DNA from: Pelargonium nanum
Taxonomy: Eukaryota; Streptophyta; Magnoliopsida; Geraniales; Geraniaceae
Direction: 5' to 3'
Length of the DNA stretch: 24,745 nt
NCBI GenBank assembly: GCA_036897485.1
Contig: JAYMTF010001269.1
Span: 1-24,745 of the forward strand
Shown: in pieces, positions 21,038 to 24,745 of the stretch
Layout of the letters: every line of letters begins with the position of its first letter
How positions within the stretch are numbered: the stretch's first letter is position 1
Made by a program: the position numbers and the translations under genes
Notes under the pieces: generated by a model
What the model was told of the DNA's origin: nothing
Database searches by the model: none
Seen by the model: only the letters and a program-made list of their open reading frames with translations

Positions 21038-21191
21038 TTAACTTTTTTTATCAATTGAGTTACATAATAGGGGATAGCTCTCCCATTTTAAACCAAAATT
21101 ACACTCAACCTCATGCAATGAGAGTTGAACTCATGACCTTTCTCGTGCAGATCGTGTGTCTTGACCATTGCGTCATCCTCCAAAAGAGTAT
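21038..21191 (-). mobile_element. tRNA-derived SINE with target-site duplications
   Basis: On the - strand a pol III A box TGACGCAATGG (21175-21165, 9 of 11 to consensus) is followed 44 nt later by a B box AGTTCAACTCT (21131-21121). The 3' end is A-rich (GATAAAAAAAGTT). The 154-bp body is flanked by 12-bp direct repeats ACACATATATAT at 21026-21037 and 21192-21203, as expected for LINE-mediated insertion. The repeats are low-complexity, which weakens that last point. Confidence 0.6.
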
Positions 21192-21804
21192 ACACATATA
21201 TATATATATATATTCTTGTTTTTAGTTGTGAAAGAAAACTTATAATTCTGTAAATACATACCACACCAAAAGCTATTGGATTATTATTAACTATGTAAAT
21301 CATTTTAACTTATATTCATAGTTACACTTTGCTAACAAGGCTGGGATATAATATATATTTGCTGCATATTATTAAAATCATGCCATAGTAGCTTTTCTTG
21401 GACTCCCAACTTCATACACTTCAAAGATCCCAATCAACACATGTACATTTTGAATCATCACTAGAATGATTTCTTATTTAATATGGTGAGAATTTACATA
21501 TTCACATGAACTCTATCTATAAAATAGCAACAATAATTAAACAATAATCCATCACTAATAAGTTCCGTTTTTTACAAGTTGACAAATAAAAGTTGCACCG
21601 ACCATATTATATGAACATATTTCATATTTGGGATTAATAATCTAACAAATAATTAAATTATTTTGATCAAGTGGAAATTTTAAAATTAACCAATCATGGA
21701 ATCTTAAAGACATTTTAACATAAATTAAATTTAATGAAAAAGAAAAAAACAGTGATTACACTCTGGAATCATTTATATATATAAGAGATCGAACTAGTAC
21801 CAGT

Positions 21805-21818
21805 CTAGCTCGAGCTAG
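21805..21818. repeat. Perfect 14-bp palindrome
   Basis: CTAGCTCGAGCTAG is a perfect palindrome in strongly AT-rich DNA. It could be a dimer binding site or chance; no gene is close enough to assign a role. Confidence 0.8.
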
Positions 21819-22033
21819 TTGCTATATTCTAAATATAATATTTGATTCATTATCCAATAGAGAAGAATATGGGAATTAAAATAGTGAAACTGAATTAATT
21901 TCGTTTACAAAATAGATGAAAAAACTTGTTTATTTCATTCCATTTTAGGAGTCGTATTTTAGAATTTAGAAGATAGGGAGGCTTATATATCTATTGATAT
22001 TTATAAAGTCAGCTCGAGAAAGAGAAAAAAAAA

Positions 22034-22273
22034 ATGCAGAGTCAAATTGTTGGCAAGTCAGTCAGCTCAGCTATGCTGTTAGTTTTGTTTATAGTCTTAA
22101 TCCAATTGACCATTTATTTTTGTAATCTTATATATGCTACTACTCATGAAGTTGTAAATTTAATTTATAGTGAATATAATATTCATTCCTACAAAAATCA
22201 ACATCAAGACAACCATATGCAAGTTAAAATTGTATGGCTTGAGCGATTCAATGGATTGATTTCTTCAATTTAA
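22034..22273 (+). CDS. Doubtful small ORF, possible membrane or secreted peptide (79 aa)
   Basis: The frame begins MQSQIVGKSVSSAMLLVLF and has one hydrophobic stretch at about residues 13-36, followed by a polar, His- and Gln-containing tail. It has a single Cys, so it is not a typical cysteine-rich peptide. TATA-like motifs lie at 21983-21990 and 22001-22008, with the latter too close to the ATG. I recognise no family. AT-rich DNA often gives hydrophobic frames by chance, so this may not be a gene. Confidence 0.18.
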   Translation: MQSQIVGKSVSSAMLLVLFIVLIQLTIYFCNLIYATTHEVVNLIYSEYNIHSYKNQHQDNHMQVKIVWLERFNGLISSI

Positions 22274-22279
22274 CATTGG

Positions 22280-23465
22280 GTCAAATATATATATACATAC
22301 ATGTCTATCACTTATTTTTTAGGTTTTCATGCAAAACACACAAATAATAAAAGTAAGTTTGACAAATTAGTTTGAAATAGTAATCAATTTTCATTAATTT
22401 GTTTATTTAAAAAATGGTTGAAGATGTGGCTATTTGTTGCTAATGACTAGCAAATATAACTATGGCTTTGATGACAATTTAGGATAAAATATGAGGAGTT
22501 GATATGTATAGCTAAAGCACTTAGGAGGTTGATGTCTTAAATTATTACTCACTTGTTTTGTGTTTGTGCTTCATCAAGCTAACGTCCTGTTTGGTTTGAC
22601 ATAATAAATAAAGGTAGAATGAAATGAAATCCAGAATAAATTAATGTAGAGCTATCATCTAAAAATAATAATTTACTGTAGTCATGTCTAAGCCTATGTA
22701 AACGAGTGCATAAAAGAGTCAACAACTTCTTAATTATTCTTTCATTTTATTTTTTGTGAATCTTAATATTGAATAAAAATAGTTAGATCTTATCCAATAT
22801 ACTAGTGTGTTTTTGTTATAACAAATTCAAAGAGTTATACCTTAATTATAAGTTACTTATTCTTAAGATTTTGTTGATGATTCATCTTTTATTCAACTTA
22901 TTCAAACAGAAAGTGACCCATTATTAAGATGGAGAGTGTAAGGAACCCAATATTGATTGAATGGCAATGGCGTGCTCATGCATGCATGCAAGCTACAGAG
23001 ATGCTTATCACAGCAATTGCGCGTTTTTTCTGTTTCGGATATATAAAATCAGTACTGGGTTTGGTCGTATGACTAAAATGGCACCCTCCTTTTTATTCTT
23101 CACAATAATAAATCCAAAGTGGTTGAAAGATAAGTTTACCAGATTTTCAGAGTTCTCGGCGATGGAGGTCGTCGAACAGAATAAATTGAAATGAAGACTC
23201 TTGGTACAGTTTGCTTTTTAGTATCAACAAAGACAGCTCCCATATTGCACAAGTCTTCGAGGTCATTACATTGTCCTCTTTTGGTTATGTATTCTACTCT
23301 CAGCTCTTGATGCACGTGACTTTTTTGTTCTCCTTGTTGTTATTGCCCGTACAATCAAATTTCGTTTATAATATCATTAATAAAGTAAATGCAAATATCC
23401 TCTCTAGTCACATTTTCAGTTCGATCTTTGACTTCCATCCTATAGTAATAGTATGAAAGTGAAAT
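22280..23465. other. Intergenic, AT-rich
   Basis: No supported gene. The phrase TCCTGTTTGGTTTGACAT near 22586 resembles ends of plant MITEs (GGCCTGTTTGGTT type), but no partner was found. A CATGCATGCATGCA run lies at 22978-22991. Confidence 0.3.
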
Positions 23466-23559
23466 TAAACGGTCTCACGTTAGCATTTTTTCACACGTAA
23501 TCATGTCACGTAAGATACGGAGTCCATGTTTGCGTGTCGCGTTCATCATTCGCAACAAA

Positions 23560-23850
23560 AACGATACCGTTTTGGCCGTCTATGATGTAAAAAAATAATG
23601 AAACGCAACGTTTTGTCTAATGTATCGTGGCATGCACTTGAACGTTGTATCTGATGTGGAGTGATGACATATCAACAAATTTTGATGTGACACCTGATAG
23701 TCGGCTCTAACCGAATGTGTGAGTTTATTAAATAAATAAAAAATGGTTTAAAAGGGTCCAAACAAGACAAAAACCTTTTTTAGAAGTTAAACTGAGAAAA
23801 AAATGTAAGTATAGAAGAGTTAAAGTCATTTAACCCTTTAGTTAATTTAC
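23560..23850. mobile_element. Possible fold-back DNA transposon end
   Basis: The right part (about 23730-23843) ends in GTTAAAGTCATTTAACCCTT, a form common at the ends of non-autonomous plant DNA elements. It is preceded by GATGTGGAGTGATGACAT and GATGTGACACC, also typical of their interiors. No matching left end was found, so this is a fragment at best. Confidence 0.28.
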
Positions 23851-23894
23851 ATTGTTCAAAATCGATTGCAGTGCCGCAATTTTGTCTAAGTCAA

Positions 23895-24243
23895 GCATGC
23901 GATAATTGCTAGGGATCGTGGATGACAAGTTTTAGGAGATATCAAAGCACTCCGGTTGTTAGTGTTCTCTTTAGACGATGGAAGGTTGGATAGTTCGAGA
24001 AGCTTTGAGATGGATGCTAGGCAAAGAATGAAGTTAATTTATTATTGAATCTGATGCACTATCCCCAATCCATCCACGCTCTCTCAAGAATTTGTTTGTA
24101 AGAAATTCCACATTTTAACTTAACAATTGATGATTTTTGGAGCTTTATTCAATTCTAGATGTTTGAATTTGCACTTTTATTTTGTGTATAGGTTTACGGG
24201 GCAGGTAGCTCATATCCTTACTAGACGGTCCAACTATTTCAAG
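23895..24243 (+). pseudogene. Broken RNase H-like domain (RVT_3 type) from a retroelement
   Basis: Pieces of the plant retroelement-type RNase H domain appear in the expected order but in shifting frames. They are IIARDRG-stop-QVLGD from 23902, REALRWMLG from 23996, FIIESDAL from 24038, and VYRFTGQVAHILTRRS from 24184. The REAL, IESDA and VAH..TRR motifs match the family pattern. There are stops at 23923, 24029 and 24035 and at least two frame changes, so it cannot encode a working enzyme. It is probably the tail of a LINE-type reverse-transcriptase ORF. No upstream reverse transcriptase was seen. Confidence 0.55.
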
Positions 24244-24745
24244 TTTTTTTTTTTTAAGTGGACCCAAACCCAACCATTTTTATTTTGTATTTGAAAATTT
24301 GCTATTATTTGGGCCAGTTTATAACTGAGTTTTGGGCCATTGCCTATGATAATCTGGGTTATCGAAACCATCACAATCAGCCCAAGAAAAGCCCAATGAC
24401 AGTGAGGTGTCCACAATACAAACATGACAAGAGGCACAGTCTCATGATCTCCTTTAACTGCTACCATTAGAGATAGGGCTTTATAGGCTCAGGTTTGTTA
24501 ATGAGTAATTTTTTTCTTATCTCAAACAGAAAACAATGTTATTGCATCTAATCATTCTCCAAAAGAGTTACAATCACTAAAGAGACCCGAATGCCAATCC
24601 CACTATCATAGCATGACATAGAAATCGTAAACTAAGCAAGCGCTCGAGTCACAATATCGCAGACTCACTAACACAAAAAAACAAAAACAAAAACCAAGAA
24701 AACTACCCGAGATGAGTCGGATGTCTCTGAAAGCCAAACCAAAGG
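24244..24745. other. Intergenic, right edge
   Basis: No supported gene. Site II-like GGGCC/GCCCA boxes occur between 24310 and 24395. From about 24505 to the edge, a T-rich then A/C-rich stretch resembles a retroelement 3' region read on the - strand, but I cannot confirm this from the fragment present. Confidence 0.3.

Noticed and set aside
1-24745. CRISPR array, rRNA genes, prokaryotic operons or a multi-gene defence-like system.
   Set aside because: No regularly spaced repeats or rRNA/tRNA signatures were seen. Gene structure is plainly that of a plant nuclear genome.

Overview
This is eukaryotic, AT-rich DNA from a flowering plant, almost certainly a eudicot. The evidence is three intron-containing genes of plant-specific families with GT-AG introns, long AT-rich intergenic stretches, and plant-type repeats (Helitron end, Stowaway-like and fold-back MITEs, a tRNA-type SINE, retroelement debris). 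The species cannot be named from the sequence.

Layout. 1-57 is the 3' end of a Helitron. A complete five-exon GDSL esterase/lipase gene follows (337-1773, + strand). 1774-4740 holds no recognisable protein gene, but has a housekeeping-type promoter signature on the - strand (about 3811-4080; site II boxes, TATA, telo-boxes) whose product I cannot identify. A complete four-exon GH17 beta-1,3-glucanase with an X8/CBM43 domain and a GPI-anchor-type tail runs on the - strand (8028 to 4743). It contains a 28-nt microexon, and its 1.5-kb first intron carries a decayed MITE. 8161-17855 is nearly 10 kb without a recognisable protein gene. It holds a six-copy TGGGCY cluster (9160-9424), a promoter-like stretch (11520-11880), a 356-bp fold-back transposon (12933-13288) and an unusually CpG-rich island with five CGCG boxes (13606-14150). 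A complete three-exon R2R3-MYB gene of the MYB20/MYB43 type lies on the - strand (19342 to 17856), with a TATA box and a G-box/ACGT cluster upstream. The last 5 kb contains a diverged tandem duplication of about 280-290 bp (20373-20941), a SINE with target-site duplications (21038-21191), a doubtful small membrane-peptide ORF (22034-22273) and a broken RNase H-like domain from a retroelement (23895-24243).

Function. The three genes are not an operon or cluster; plant genes are transcribed separately. Two of them may still share a setting: the GPI-anchored GH17-X8 protein is predicted to act on callose at the cell surface or plasmodesmata, and the MYB belongs to a group that controls lignin and phenylalanine supply in secondary walls. 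The GDSL protein is secreted and may act on wall or cuticle esters. No CRISPR array, rRNA gene or tRNA gene was seen, and I found no convincing unknown multi-gene system. The least explained pieces are the orphan promoter at 3.8-4.1 kb, the CpG-rich island at 13.6-14.15 kb and the tandem duplication at 20.4-20.9 kb.
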